Source: Anticarsia gemmatalis (Eukaryota > Arthropoda > Insecta > Lepidoptera > Erebidae). Taken from it: a stretch of DNA of 64,000 nucleotides. Position 1 is the first letter of the stretch. Every line of letters begins with the position of its first letter. Below the pieces are notes generated by a model. It was not told the DNA's origin. It was given only the letters and a program-made list of their open reading frames with translations, and searched no databases. A program made the position numbers and the translations under genes. Location: positions 434,001 to 498,000 of the forward strand of contig NC_134764.1 in assembly GCF_050436995.1 (NCBI RefSeq). Direction: 5' to 3'. Below are positions 24,974 through 37,000 of this stretch, one piece after another.

Positions 24974-25042
24974 TCATCTCTTGCACCGGCTTAGACGCTT
25001 GAACGCGCGTTTTAGACCCGCGATGTAGTGCAGCACTTGTTC
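24974..25042 (-). CDS. K2P coding exon 10 (C-terminal tail, stop)
   Basis: Residues 382-403 (EQVLHYIAGLKRAFKRLSRC, then KR) and TGA. The short amphipathic, basic tail follows M4 directly. Acceptor CGTTACAG|. The phase-0 join gives NLMQ-EQV, the family's usual post-M4 continuation (NLMQEE- in relatives). Confidence 0.92.
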   Translation of the reverse strand, partial: EQVLHYIAGLKRAFKRLSRCKR

Positions 25043-28000
25043 CTGTAACGAAAAAAACACTGTATTTAGACTCATAATGTAAATACATAGAATAAGTTTG
25101 TTAGTTTGTTTTGTTGAATATTCGTATGTCGTTGATGACTAGGAAAGAAAAAGGACTACTTTCTTAGTAGTAGGAAATCCTGGTACATTCCTAGGTCGAA
25201 ATACTATAATACAGAATCAAGAGTTTGACATTTAAAATCAACTTATAAAAATATCTTGATTGTCCCGGTTCTCAATAATTGATTTGAAATTGGACGACTA
25301 AAAAGTAAAAATGTTGGTATGTCGTCAACTTAACAATTGTTTTTATAATATTTTGTCTGATTGAAAACTGTGCAGTGCCAGATTCATTTTGTTTTTACAA
25401 AACACGAATAAAATACAATGTGACATATTATACCTACTCGTAAAAAACGTGCACAAAATAAAATATATTATTCTAAATAACAGGTGTGATCTTAATTTTT
25501 AATTAACGTATAAAACAATCTTGGCACTAAGTGTTGCCAGAATAAATAAAACATGTTCTTAATAAAATAAAACAAATATAAAAATTAACAGCCTAGTTGT
25601 AAAAATAAGACATTTCATGAATGAATTTAAACAGCTCAAGTAATAAAAAGTCTGTTGAATGGTCATAAACTTATACACAATAGACTGAAAACATCTACAT
25701 AAAATATTATAGAACTTTACTGTAAGGAACATCGCTCATTACGACAAAAGTTTCGACAAAAATTCAACTATACAGTAGCCCGATTCTCAACGCTATCGAG
25801 TATCAACAACCGGCCAGCTATCGAATTATTTTATGTGAAAATCTACTCAGCGCCTCTAGCGGACGTCGTAGAAACTATTTTGGGCAGTACATTTTAACTG
25901 TCAAACTCTCGATACTCGATGGTTCGAATCGTCGGGAATTGAGCTCCAGTAGACATTAATTTATACAGAAAATCAAGGCCTGTAGTGTATTTTAAAAGAT
26001 TTCATATGGCGAAGCTTCATTTCCACGACTAATCTTTATTTGTAGGCCAAGGTGTTTCATACACCGACGTTTCACCCTTTACTATGTTAGGTTTATAACG
26101 AAGGATGAGTCATATATCGGGCACGTTGCCAAAGTCGCAAAGATTGGAAGCAATAGATTTTTGTACAATTTAAAATCGTTATTAAATGACAAATGTGTCG
26201 GAGCGAAAGTGCCACACTGAGCAACGCGCCTTACTCTGCAGCGCAGATAAAATCTAGTGTCTTCTCGGAACTTTTATTACGAAATCTGTGAGACAATCTC
26301 TCGAAAGAACACTAAAATTAGTGGCGGAATTTGTCGCGCCAAGTTTAATGTTTATGAGAACAGGTGGCGCTGTAAAACCGAGCTTGTATGAAGGTTTTTG
26401 TGAGATAAATGTGTGGTAACTGGGGCTTTTCCTTGGTTGAAATATTAGGGCATTGTTATTATTTTATTTTGCTTTATTCACATTCATACATCTTATCGTT
26501 TTCCGACTCCTTTTGTCATGTAAATTACCTTTAAAATTTGTAAATCTGTATTGATGTAAGAGAAGTACAAACAGAAAACCACAGTTTTACATTTAAATGT
26601 ATTTTAAGAAATGTGTGATATCAAAGTTTGAGAATATTTAAAATATGAGGCTCATTTGTAAAAGGATTATATGAATTGAATTATTTAGAAAACTTTTGTG
26701 ATTTGTAGATATGATCTCTACTAATAGAAAACCATTTGTTTTAGAGTAAAGTACATTAATATAATTGAAAGCGCATTTTTATTATTTTATTTTGTAATTT
26801 TTTATGATTATTCGGCAAATACGTCGCTACTTATTATTCCACAAAGTATCATTGTTACATGTGTATGTTGGTCTGTGCGCGATAAACTCAACATCTTCCG
26901 AACGGATTTTCATGCGGTTTTGGCCTATAGATAGAGTGGTTCTTTACCTTTTTCTAGTAGTTTTAAATGTCAATCTTGCTGCAAAAGTTAACATGACAAA
27001 ATTGACGGACGCCATTGTTGTTACGTCCCTCTCCTTCGCGTTTACGGCAAATTCAAACACACAAACTTTTTATACATACATGCATACATACATCTATACT
27101 AATATTATAAAGCTGAAGAGTCTGTTTGTTTGTTTGTTTATTTGTTTGTTCGAACGCGCTAATCTCAGGATAGAGAGGCTCAGATAGCCCATTTATTGAG
27201 AAAGGCTATAGGCTATATATCACCACGCTACGACCAAATGGAGTAGAGTAGCAATAATAAATGTTACAAAAACGGGGACAATTTTGACCCATTCTCTCTT
27301 ATGTGAAGCAAGCGAAGTTGCGCGGGTCAGCTAGTACATAATATCACGCCTTTTTCCCATAGGGGTGGGCTATTTGACGTGAGCTATATTTAAGTAGACA
27401 ATACAGACCTGCATAAGATTGAAGCACATGGCGACGAGCGCCATGCCCAGCATGAGGTACAGCGAGCACACGATGAACGAGGTCTCGATGCGCGGCGTGT
27501 ACACGCGCTCGCCCGGCACGAAGTCACCGAACCCGATACTGAATGAAAAACATAATTTATTATAAAACCGTATAATATATAGACATATTATATAGTACAT
27601 TTTTATCATATAGCCTAGGTACTAGGTACATAATTGACAGGGGTTATAATGTAGAATTAGTAAAAGTTATAACTAATCCAAGATGTTGGACTAGAGTACT
27701 GTAGTTAATTTTTATTTTTTCTATCATGCGTGATCATTCTATAGATGGGTAGCCACTTAATGGTATTTGAATTATACACCTCCGTTATTAGGAAGCACGT
27801 GTAAGCCGGCTCGGGTTTAATTTATGGTACAGTGGTAGTGAACGCTATAACTTTTTAGAAGTCTTGGATTAACGTATCGAAATTGATATTGCGACATGGA
27901 ACTCAATTTATAAACTTCAAGTAAATCTGTCGGCTGTCGTCTGCTGACTCCTGCGCCGTCTATTTTAGTGAACTACAAGAGTGTATGCATTCATACTATA

Positions 28001-31000
28001 CATACCTGCTAAGTGATATGAAGCAGAAGTAGGCTCCATCCAGCTGGTCCCACTTCTCCCACATACCGAAGATCATTGAGCCGAACATTATGTAACTGAA
28101 ATATGAGAAAAAAACCTTTTAAACAGAAAATAAGGAAAGAGGCCTACTTATACTACTATTAACTAGTTAAAAATACTGTTATGAGCCTTTACTGTCCCAC
28201 TGCTGGGTAAGGGACTCTTCCCAACCGAAAGAGAGGTTAGAGATAAAAAAGAATGAATTAATTGTTAAAATCTTTTAGGACTATAGCAATTTATTTGAAG
28301 GTAAAGCTTAAATTTGGTTTATTTAAACCCACTATCTTAGGAACTACTGCTCCTATTAAGAAAACTAAAAAGAAGTAAAAATAAATTAATAAAATTGTAA
28401 AAATAGCAAATTTTTATCTTATCTAAAATGCTACACGAGCGATCCCACGATGTTACTCTTATTACATAACTAGTTACAATGTACTTGACACTATGACGTA
28501 ACTATGTTTAGTCAAGACAATAATCTTAAGCTGCCCTAAATAGCCCTAAGTAATACCTGTCTCTAGACCTAAAACCTTTGAAATATCAACTACATTTTCC
28601 TTCAACGAAAAGTGACTTAAAATGACTTTAAATATAAAACAGGTTTCTATTTCAAAATAAGCTCTAATTACAAGTCATTTATCTAGATATTCTAGACGTT
28701 TCGAGAATAACATTATTGTTATTTAATGGAAAATTAAGGCTATTAGGGGAAGAAAACATTTCAGTAATTTACTGAAAGCTGTTGAAGTATCTTTGTAATA
28801 TCATTCCTGGAAAGATCTTGTTTTAACTGTCTATTTTTGTTTTTAATTTAAAATCTAGCTATTTAGTAATTTCAGACTTTTTTTTAATATATTACGCTAG
28901 AAGTTCTGAAGGGTTCATTCGGATCTATTAGAATTTAGGGTATTTTGTGATTATTAGTAGTCTACAGTTTGAAAGAAATTACACTATGAACTATCATTAT
29001 CACATTTATCGCACTAAGTCTAACCGTTTTCAAGTTGTCAAAAAATTTCATGACGATTTTTTTATTATTCAAATACCTTTGTCCTGACTTATTTATCGAA
29101 GATCTGTTCACTGAACAAATTTTAACACTGAACTGTTATCAACGACATTAGTACAAGAAGTCACCATAATGTTTTTTGTAAATTAAGAGTCACGGACTTC
29201 AAGGCACCTTATTACCAAACTACACTCCTCAAGGATGACTTATCCCCGCAAAAATAACAAACCACTAATCTGAAGTATTTTTTTTAAAGAAAACTCCCGT
29301 ACTAAGAATTGCTCTTGTGTCGCGGGGACTTTTACAAACATACAAACAACGGACACAAAGTGCATCCAGACCCGAAACAATTACTTGTGGATCGCACAAA
29401 TAATTGTTCCTCGTGGGAATCAAACCCCGCGACCTCCCGACGCAATGGTAACGGCGTGGTGACCTAAAGCACTGCGCCATGGAGGTTTTAAATATAAAAA
29501 TTATATAAAAATATTTAAACTAACTCACCCCACCATAATAGACACACACACACTAATAGGAACAGTAATAGTCTGTGCATCAAACGTGACGTAGCTGAAG
29601 TCGGAGGAAGCTGCGCTCTCCGCCTGATGAGGGACTGGCTCCGACCAGCCCCGGACGCGAGGGTCTGGCGCTCGGTACCGCGCGTCGTGGGGCTGTGGCA
29701 TTGACACGCTGCGGAGGTAGTCTGGTCTTCTGGAAAGAGGAAAGTTGGATGAATATAGCGACAAATTGGTTGGTTTCATATTATTCCACCTTTTGTAAAG
29801 CCTTAGCTGAAGCACAGCATAGCCCTACGGTTTCGGTACCTAATTGTTTGTTAGTACCTACTTTGTACACAATCGTATCTATACTAATATTATGAAGCTG
29901 AAGAGTTTGTTTGTTTGTTTGTTTGTTTGTTTGAACGCGCTAATCTCGGGAGCTACTGGTCCGATTTGAAAAATTCTTTCAGTGTTAGATAGCCCATTTA
30001 TCGAGGAAGGCTATAGGCTATATATCATCACGCTACGACCAATAGGAGCGGAGTACCAGTGAAAAATGTTACAAAAACGGGGAAAATTATGATTCTCTTA
30101 TGTGACGCAAGCGAAGTTGCGCGGGTCAGCTAGTAAAATATATTTTTTAAAATGTTTTGTACGCATGTGATTTAAATAATTGTTTCAGTGAACTAAATAA
30201 CCCAAATACGAATATTGCCATTTTTTAGATTTTCATAAGAAGACTCGTTGCATACTTCGATGCGATTATAAAAAAATCAGGTAAAAATAAGGTCCACTGA
30301 CATATATTATGTGATAGGAAAGGAATTACTTTTCGTGTCTGTTATTTATAAACTTCAGTCTAGGAGCTGTCATTTATAAACTTGATTTAACAGTATCATA
30401 AACTAGATTGAAAATACATTGATAAGTCCTAAATCTTCAGTGTATCTATTAAATACATATTATTGTATCATTATATTAGTAAGTTTACTGAGAATTGTTT
30501 ATACAATTAGTATTAGCGGTTATACCGAACAGAGCCGGGAACGTTGACCATCGGCTGAAGATGACGAAGTGTGCCAATGCCATTACAAGCTTATTGCTAA
30601 GACTTCCAGGATTCTGTCTCTATAGCAGTGGAGAGCGATTTGTAGAATTGATAGTTATTTTTGTGCAGTGAAATGTATTTAGGTTATTTAAATGAAGTCT
30701 CACTGATAATTTAAAAACACTTAACTGTGTTGCAAATTTCAACACGTATTTTCGATCTTTTGATTAAACTATCGTAGGCCAGGTGAGTAACTTGGTGCCT
30801 AAAATAATAACATAAATAGTCTAGTATGACAGCAAAAATGTTACTAAAAGCAAAATAAGCATTCAATTTATTAGACAACAAATAAGTTGATTAACTTTAA
30901 GACAAACTCCACAACATAAGGCGCGAAACATAAAAATGTTAACAGTACTTTCACTAGTCTGTTTAAAAATAATAATGAATAATATACTAAATTAATGTCC

Positions 31001-34000
31001 CACTTTTGGGCAAGGGTCTCCTCCCGTAATGATTTCGCGCTTAGTATAACATCCGATGACCGTGTGTGACTTGTACAAATATATTTCTGCAACTTTTTAT
31101 TTTCTGCGGAATCTGTACAAACAAATCGCTATCCGCTTGTCGCTGTCCGCTAGCATCGACACCAATGCTCTACACTGTAGATTAATTCGCTTTTGGAACT
31201 AGGCCCCGAGTAGATTGGTGGGAGATTAAAGCGTCGGCTGTTATGTCCTGTTTAAGTGAAGGGTTCAGGTTCGACACTAGTAATTGACTTCACCTAGACG
31301 CTATTTGTTCATCTTAATAGGATTTTGTATTGCTTTTGTTAATTAGTTTGGTATTTAGGGGTTTATTTTTATTTGAAGATACGGATCTTAGAATAAAAAG
31401 GTGCAGTAGTAGAGTAATAATTACAGTTTTCGTATCTGTGAATTGTACGGTAAGAAAAATAATAGTAAGTAAAGTCTAGGAATAGATTTTTCTATACAAG
31501 TTAGGTCAACAAACTTTTAAATAAATTTGACATAAAATTAATTGTTATTTTAAACAAATTAAGTCCACAACCCGCACTTGGCCAGCGTGAAAGACTCAAG
31601 ACCCAAATACCTCCCTCATTACGAGAGTAGACCATTGCCCAACCGTGGGACATTAATGTGCTAAATTAATTTATACTGGAGATGCGTATACATGAGTTTT
31701 TTTTTCATCATATTACATATTCTACATTACAAATCTGCAGTAAATAATAAATGACAATTAACATCACCTCGTTAATCAGAGAAAGCAAGCAAGATGGCTT
31801 ATCGTAAATCCCCAAGGAACTCCATTTCACGATCCAATAGATTTTACACTCAAATACACTAGTTGTCGCATCAAGTAATACAAGTTTCTACGGAAATCCT
31901 TGAATGATACAGCCATAGCTAGTTGCATTCGAGTTCAGTAAACATTTAGAGGTAAAATTATACTAGATTTGAATTTGTATAGAGCAAATCTACTTTTCAT
32001 GGTTAATTCATACTTAAACTGCCTCTGTGGCGTGGTCGGTAGTGTATGCGACTGCCGTGCGAGAGGTCTCGAGTTCTAATCCTGGGTCGAGCCAAAAAGT
32101 CTCTTTTAAGATTTTCTGATTAGATTTTTTTAGAAATTGACCGGAGTTAGGAATTTGAGGTCGAAGACCTCCATGCCTCAGAAAGCACGTAAAGCTGTCG
32201 GTCATGCGCCTAACCTCTCACTGGTCGTATACCACCGGGTTATGAGAGCAAAGGAATAGAGAGTGTACCTGTGTATTATACCGGCTGTTGTTAGTTAAGG
32301 TATCAGTCGTTAAGGTATATCAAAAATCTTCAGGTGGCTTAAATTACTTTCACACTGAGTTCACCATTAGATACCTAAGCATATGATTCAGAAATATTTA
32401 CCTTGTAACTAGTACTTAGTGTATGAATCAAGGGTATTACCTGGCATATCCTCGTGGACACCGTTCATCCAGCTCCAGCGTGTCTTGTGACTCAGAGCGA
32501 CGTGTTCTCCACGCCTGTGGCCGCTCTATACTCTCTGCTTCACTTAGCTCGAACTGGAAAACGGAATGTGATGAGTATTTTAGTATAGAATAAGGTTTTT
32601 TTGAATAAGTGATTGTTTTTAGGGGTATACGAATATCGTAATAAAGTGACTTTTTGACTTTCGTTACCAAATGGCTGAGTTGATTTAGCTGAAAGATTAA
32701 TGGTGCCGGATCATGACAATATTTCAATGAAAGTCTTATTTTCATGACAATATTTCAAGGAAAGTCTTTAATTGTCATGACAATATTTCAAATAAAGTCT
32801 TTTAATTTTATAATTTGTAACTTTATGCCAAGAGATGTCTACAGAAAAGGAGTTTATATATCTATCTTCATTTCTCAAAGCAGTTCGAACAGGACAGGTC
32901 TATTAAACTGAACTAAATTACTCTGTCAAACATTGTGTTCCTTCTAGGACAAAACAATAGCTTTTTCCACCCAGACTCAAACCCGGTATCCTGCAATTTA
33001 AAATCTCATGATCTACCAAATTAACCACAAAGTCAGTTCATTAATATAATCTGAAATTCAGTGATACAAGCTTACGTAAAGCCCTAGCGGCAAAACTGCT
33101 ACAAAAGGTCGAGTAGACAACCCTAATTATGAAAATTAAGCGCAACCCTAACCTTTTTCATATTAACGGTAGTGATAAGGATAATTATCTAGACCAAATA
33201 TCTAGGGAATAGACTTAGTTATGTTTCAGCCTGGATTACATCCTAAGTCATAATTAGTAGGGTATTATGTTAAAAACTAGATTTTATGACTTACTAGGGA
33301 AAGTGGCTACTTGATTACGATCGAAACAAGGTACAATTTCGGTTAAAGTGGGAAGGATGGCTTAAAACTAAGTGGCCGAATGGCAGAAATATGAGTGTGA
33401 AGTGCATGGACATCGATTCCCGGGCAGAGCAAAGTGCTGTTGGTATTTTCTACAGTACCTATGAATATTAGGATACTTCTCTAAAACAGTGCAGAGACTG
33501 GAAAGCTGTCCGGTATATGACTAACATTTTTATTGGCGAAATATAGGTGCAAGAAGTGTATTAAATATTTTTTAGGCAAACACTTTTCATCACGATGTTC
33601 CTTTACCGTTAAAGTAAGTGATAATTATTTCTAATACACATATAACTTCAAAAAGTCATCGGTGTTGCCTCGGGTTTGAACCGTCGACCACTAGCGTGGG
33701 AGGTCGGTGACTATGTTTTATTTTTGTTTTTCTATGTATATGTTACTGTAAAAGCCCGACCTGTGGTAAATCCTAAGATTTTCCGGTAAAACCTAAGATT
33801 TACCAACTCTCAATGGTAAAAGTCCGAACAAGCCAGAGTTTAAAAACTATGTTACGATATATAAAAAAATCCTTCTTCATAACTATGTTTATAACTATTT
33901 CACGGTGTAATTATATACTGTGACATTGTTATAAAGAAGGAGTTTTGGGCATAGCGACATGGGTAGGTTAGGTTAGAAGGCTAAGGTGGGAGCGAGCGAA

Positions 34001-37000
34001 GCGAAGCTCCCACCTTAGCCTTCGTGGTTATTTTTTTTTAACCACCCAGAAGGAGGAGCCCCGCGAAGCGGGGCTCCGGCGACATCTCGATATCATCAAG
34101 TGAATATAGGTAAAAGTTCGAAATAAAATAATTATTCGGACTTTTACCATTGCCAGTTGGTAAATCTTAGGTTATACCGGAAAATCTTAGGATTTACCAC
34201 CGTTCGGGCTTTTACAGTAACATATATACTTCACCCATTTTTTGAAACACGATACTATGCACAAAATAACACCCTTTCATCACATAATCAATAAACATGA
34301 CTCCTACATCTATTCCTATCAACGTACAACGTTATTGTCCATCAAGTTCTATCAGTTCGCACTAAACAGCACAGACAGATGAACAAACAGTTCAACTGGA
34401 GATAGATTGATATTGACAAGACTTGTGGATAGCTGCACTTAATGATTGGCAAACTATCAGGAAATCAAGATTGAAGGTGCTAGGAATAATTCAAGAGGTG
34501 GATTGTCGTACTAATATTATAAATGCGAAAGTTTGTATGTATGTATAGATGTTTGTTACTCTTTCACGGAAATACTACTGAACCGATTATGATGAAATTT
34601 AGTATAAAGGTAGATAAAGAGCCAGAATAACACTACTTTTTATCCCGGAGTTCCCGAGGGATCGGGATTTACACGGGAAGAATTTCCACATTGACGAAGT
34701 TGCGGGCGGCCTCTAGTAAACAATATTTAAGAAATTAGTAAAACTCGTTTGTGTAGACAGAACAGAAGAAAGTTTATGATTGAGTTAAACAAGCGGGTAA
34801 AGAAGAAATAGAATACTTCTTTTTTGAAAGCTTCTTCCTTGAAGAACAGTTGGCAAAATGTAGCAAATTAAAAGTTCAATTTTTTAACAAGGTGTGACCA
34901 TCGGGTGATTTAATGTGAGAAGTGAAAAAATGAATTAAAGTCGGGTTCATAGGTTAGTAGGTGTTATTGAATAAAACTTTTTACCTGTGGTCGTAACCTG
35001 GCCACTCGTCTCCTGGTGAACCCTGGACATCCTCTGCAGAGACAGATCAGTGCGTAGATGCACTTGAACCAACGCGCCAGCAGCTCGCCTAATAACATAC
35101 AAATATTGATCATGCTTAAGAACACGTATCAACTTCGCGTAATTTTAAGTTTTATTGCACTCTTCATAATCCTTACAAAAGTCCTAATATTTGGCAGAAG
35201 ATAAAGACTATATAGATGTTTTTGTTGAATCTTTTCTGACTTAGTGAAGGAATTAGTAATTTTAACGACTATCAGAAGTGTCAACATTTGGCCTAAATAA
35301 ATGAATGATTTAATTCTTTCAGCCGTATAAGAGACACAAACAAACAAACATAATATTTTATTAGTTCGAATAAATAACATTTATGTTCCCCGAATAACAA
35401 GTATGAACACGTTTAAATATAAAAAATAACAGCACCGAGTATTTTTTTGTTAAAATGGTGCGATATATACAAAATTGCAACGAGTTTTCGTCGAAATGGT
35501 CTATTATACACGTATTTTATTTAATTATACTGCAAATTATTATTCGATTAAACTCCAAATGAAGTTATAAAAAAGAGTTATCAGGAATGAGCTTGTTTTA
35601 TAAAACGCTACTTAATTTCTCCCACGATTGTTGGTATTACCACAAAACAGCTAAATTATCTAAACACGTATCAAATAAATTATACTGAGGAACTTTTATT
35701 ATGTTTTAGAGACCGTACACATTGGCGAAGACGCTGCACGCATAACTAATATAAAGATGCATATTTATTTTGATGATATGACATTAAGTGCGTGCGGCGG
35801 TATTTTTAAATTTGACTTGGATAATGTTTTTACCTAAATTACACAAGTCTTTATTGCAAGCGTATTGGTTTAAAATACAGAAAAGTAGCGAAACCGCGTG
35901 ATTCCATTGGCGTCTAAACTACCATCCTAATAAGACTTTTTCGAAAATTTACCTTAAAACATGGAAAAGTAGAGAATTTGATCTGAGTTTGATCCTTTGA
36001 TCCCTATCTCTCTCGATGCAAAAATCATCAACATCGATTAAGCTTGAAACCTCAAAGCGTATAAAACAGTAAAACAGACTTTCGCTTTATTATCTCAGAC
36101 TTTTCTTTTTTCATATTAACACCTAAACTAAGTTATACGCGAGCTAAAACGTTCGGCCGCGCGGTTTTACTGCTTCAACCATAATACGCCAATGTATAAA
36201 GTCCCTTCCAGCTACTCGTACGTAGACATAACGACTTCCTTCCTCCGCGGTACAGTCGTGCTCATTATTCGGTACATAGTTATAATTACGCGCTGGAACC
36301 ACGCCCGGCCACAACGTACATTAACTATGTTTATTAACATTTTTATTCAAAACGGATCTTCATTTTTTGAGATTTTCAAATTAAGTTTTTGAAATATCCC
36401 AATTTTTAAATCACTGGCTTTTGTCTCCTGCTCCATTTATGATCTTTTTTCTTCAAATTTCTAGTGACTATGCCTTTGAATGAATACACAGAATGTTTGT
36501 CTATCATTCTGCCAAATACCATTGTAATCAGTTCAGCTGTTCAGTAGTAGATAACCAGCTGGGTTTGGATAGACGTCAAACTTATTTTTTTATAGTTGCC
36601 TTGATCTGTTTAACATTGCAACCACCATTGACCAATTTCACTCATTACTTTTTATAATATTCTTTGAAGTATGTGTAGATCCTTATTAATCAACCTCATT
36701 TCACAAAATATTGCAGTAGTTTTATAAATAGTAATAAAGCAGGAACTCTTACCAACATTAGTGAGGTAGAGCAGGAACAGCGGCATGCCGAGCAGCGCGT
36801 AGAATATCGTGATCACCTTGCCCCAGTTCGTACGTGGAGACAGGTGACCGTAACCTGAAGGAAATGATGATACATTACATAAATTAATATATAGTATAGA
36901 ATAAAAAAATATGCGGGAGTAAATCCTGCCTCCGTGGCGCAGTGGTTTCAGTCACCACGCCGCAAACCATTGTATCGGGAGGTCGTGGGTTCGATTCCCA

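Larger units (their letters stand above)
25043..27408 (-). other. K2P intron 9
   Basis: GTCTGT...ACAG, 2366 nt. It carries a hairpin MITE (25773-25950), a Helitron near the donor side (27093-27334) and a transposon-like fragment about 26850-27070. The GC-richer patch 26190-26390 is unrecognised. Confidence 0.85.
28096..29528 (-). other. K2P intron 7
   Basis: GTGAGT...TCAG, 1433 nt. It contains a reverse SINE-B copy (29276-29486) next to exon 7 and a short SINE-C tail remnant (28185-28235). The rest is AT-rich without recognised content. Confidence 0.85.
29730..32440 (-). other. K2P intron 6
   Basis: GTAATA...CCAG, 2711 nt. It holds a Helitron (29878-30133), a full SINE-D copy (32020-32285) and degenerate SINE-C tails at 30993-31030 (reverse) and 31562-31665. 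Confidence 0.85.
32554..34984 (-). other. K2P intron 5
   Basis: GTAAAA...CCAG, 2431 nt. It holds one copy of the 495-bp palindromic element (33736-34230), a short Helitron of another family (34506-34716), a reverse SINE head (33590-33712), a decayed SINE (33355-33520) and a three-unit tandem repeat (32710-32805). Confidence 0.85.

Noticed and set aside
26804..27187. 127-codon plus-strand frame in K2P intron 9
   Set aside because: It runs into the HEL-1 Helitron and an adjacent transposon-like fragment; the end of the frame is Helitron sequence.
33955..33975. TAGGTTAGG word as a telomeric insertion
   Set aside because: Only two units, present in both copies of the 495-bp element, so it is part of that element and not a telomere-derived array.
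36130..36392. GC-richer patch with open frame in K2P intron 4 as an extra K2P exon
   Set aside because: Exons 4 and 5 join in phase to a canonical M2 continuation, and the patch is open on the opposite strand to the gene.
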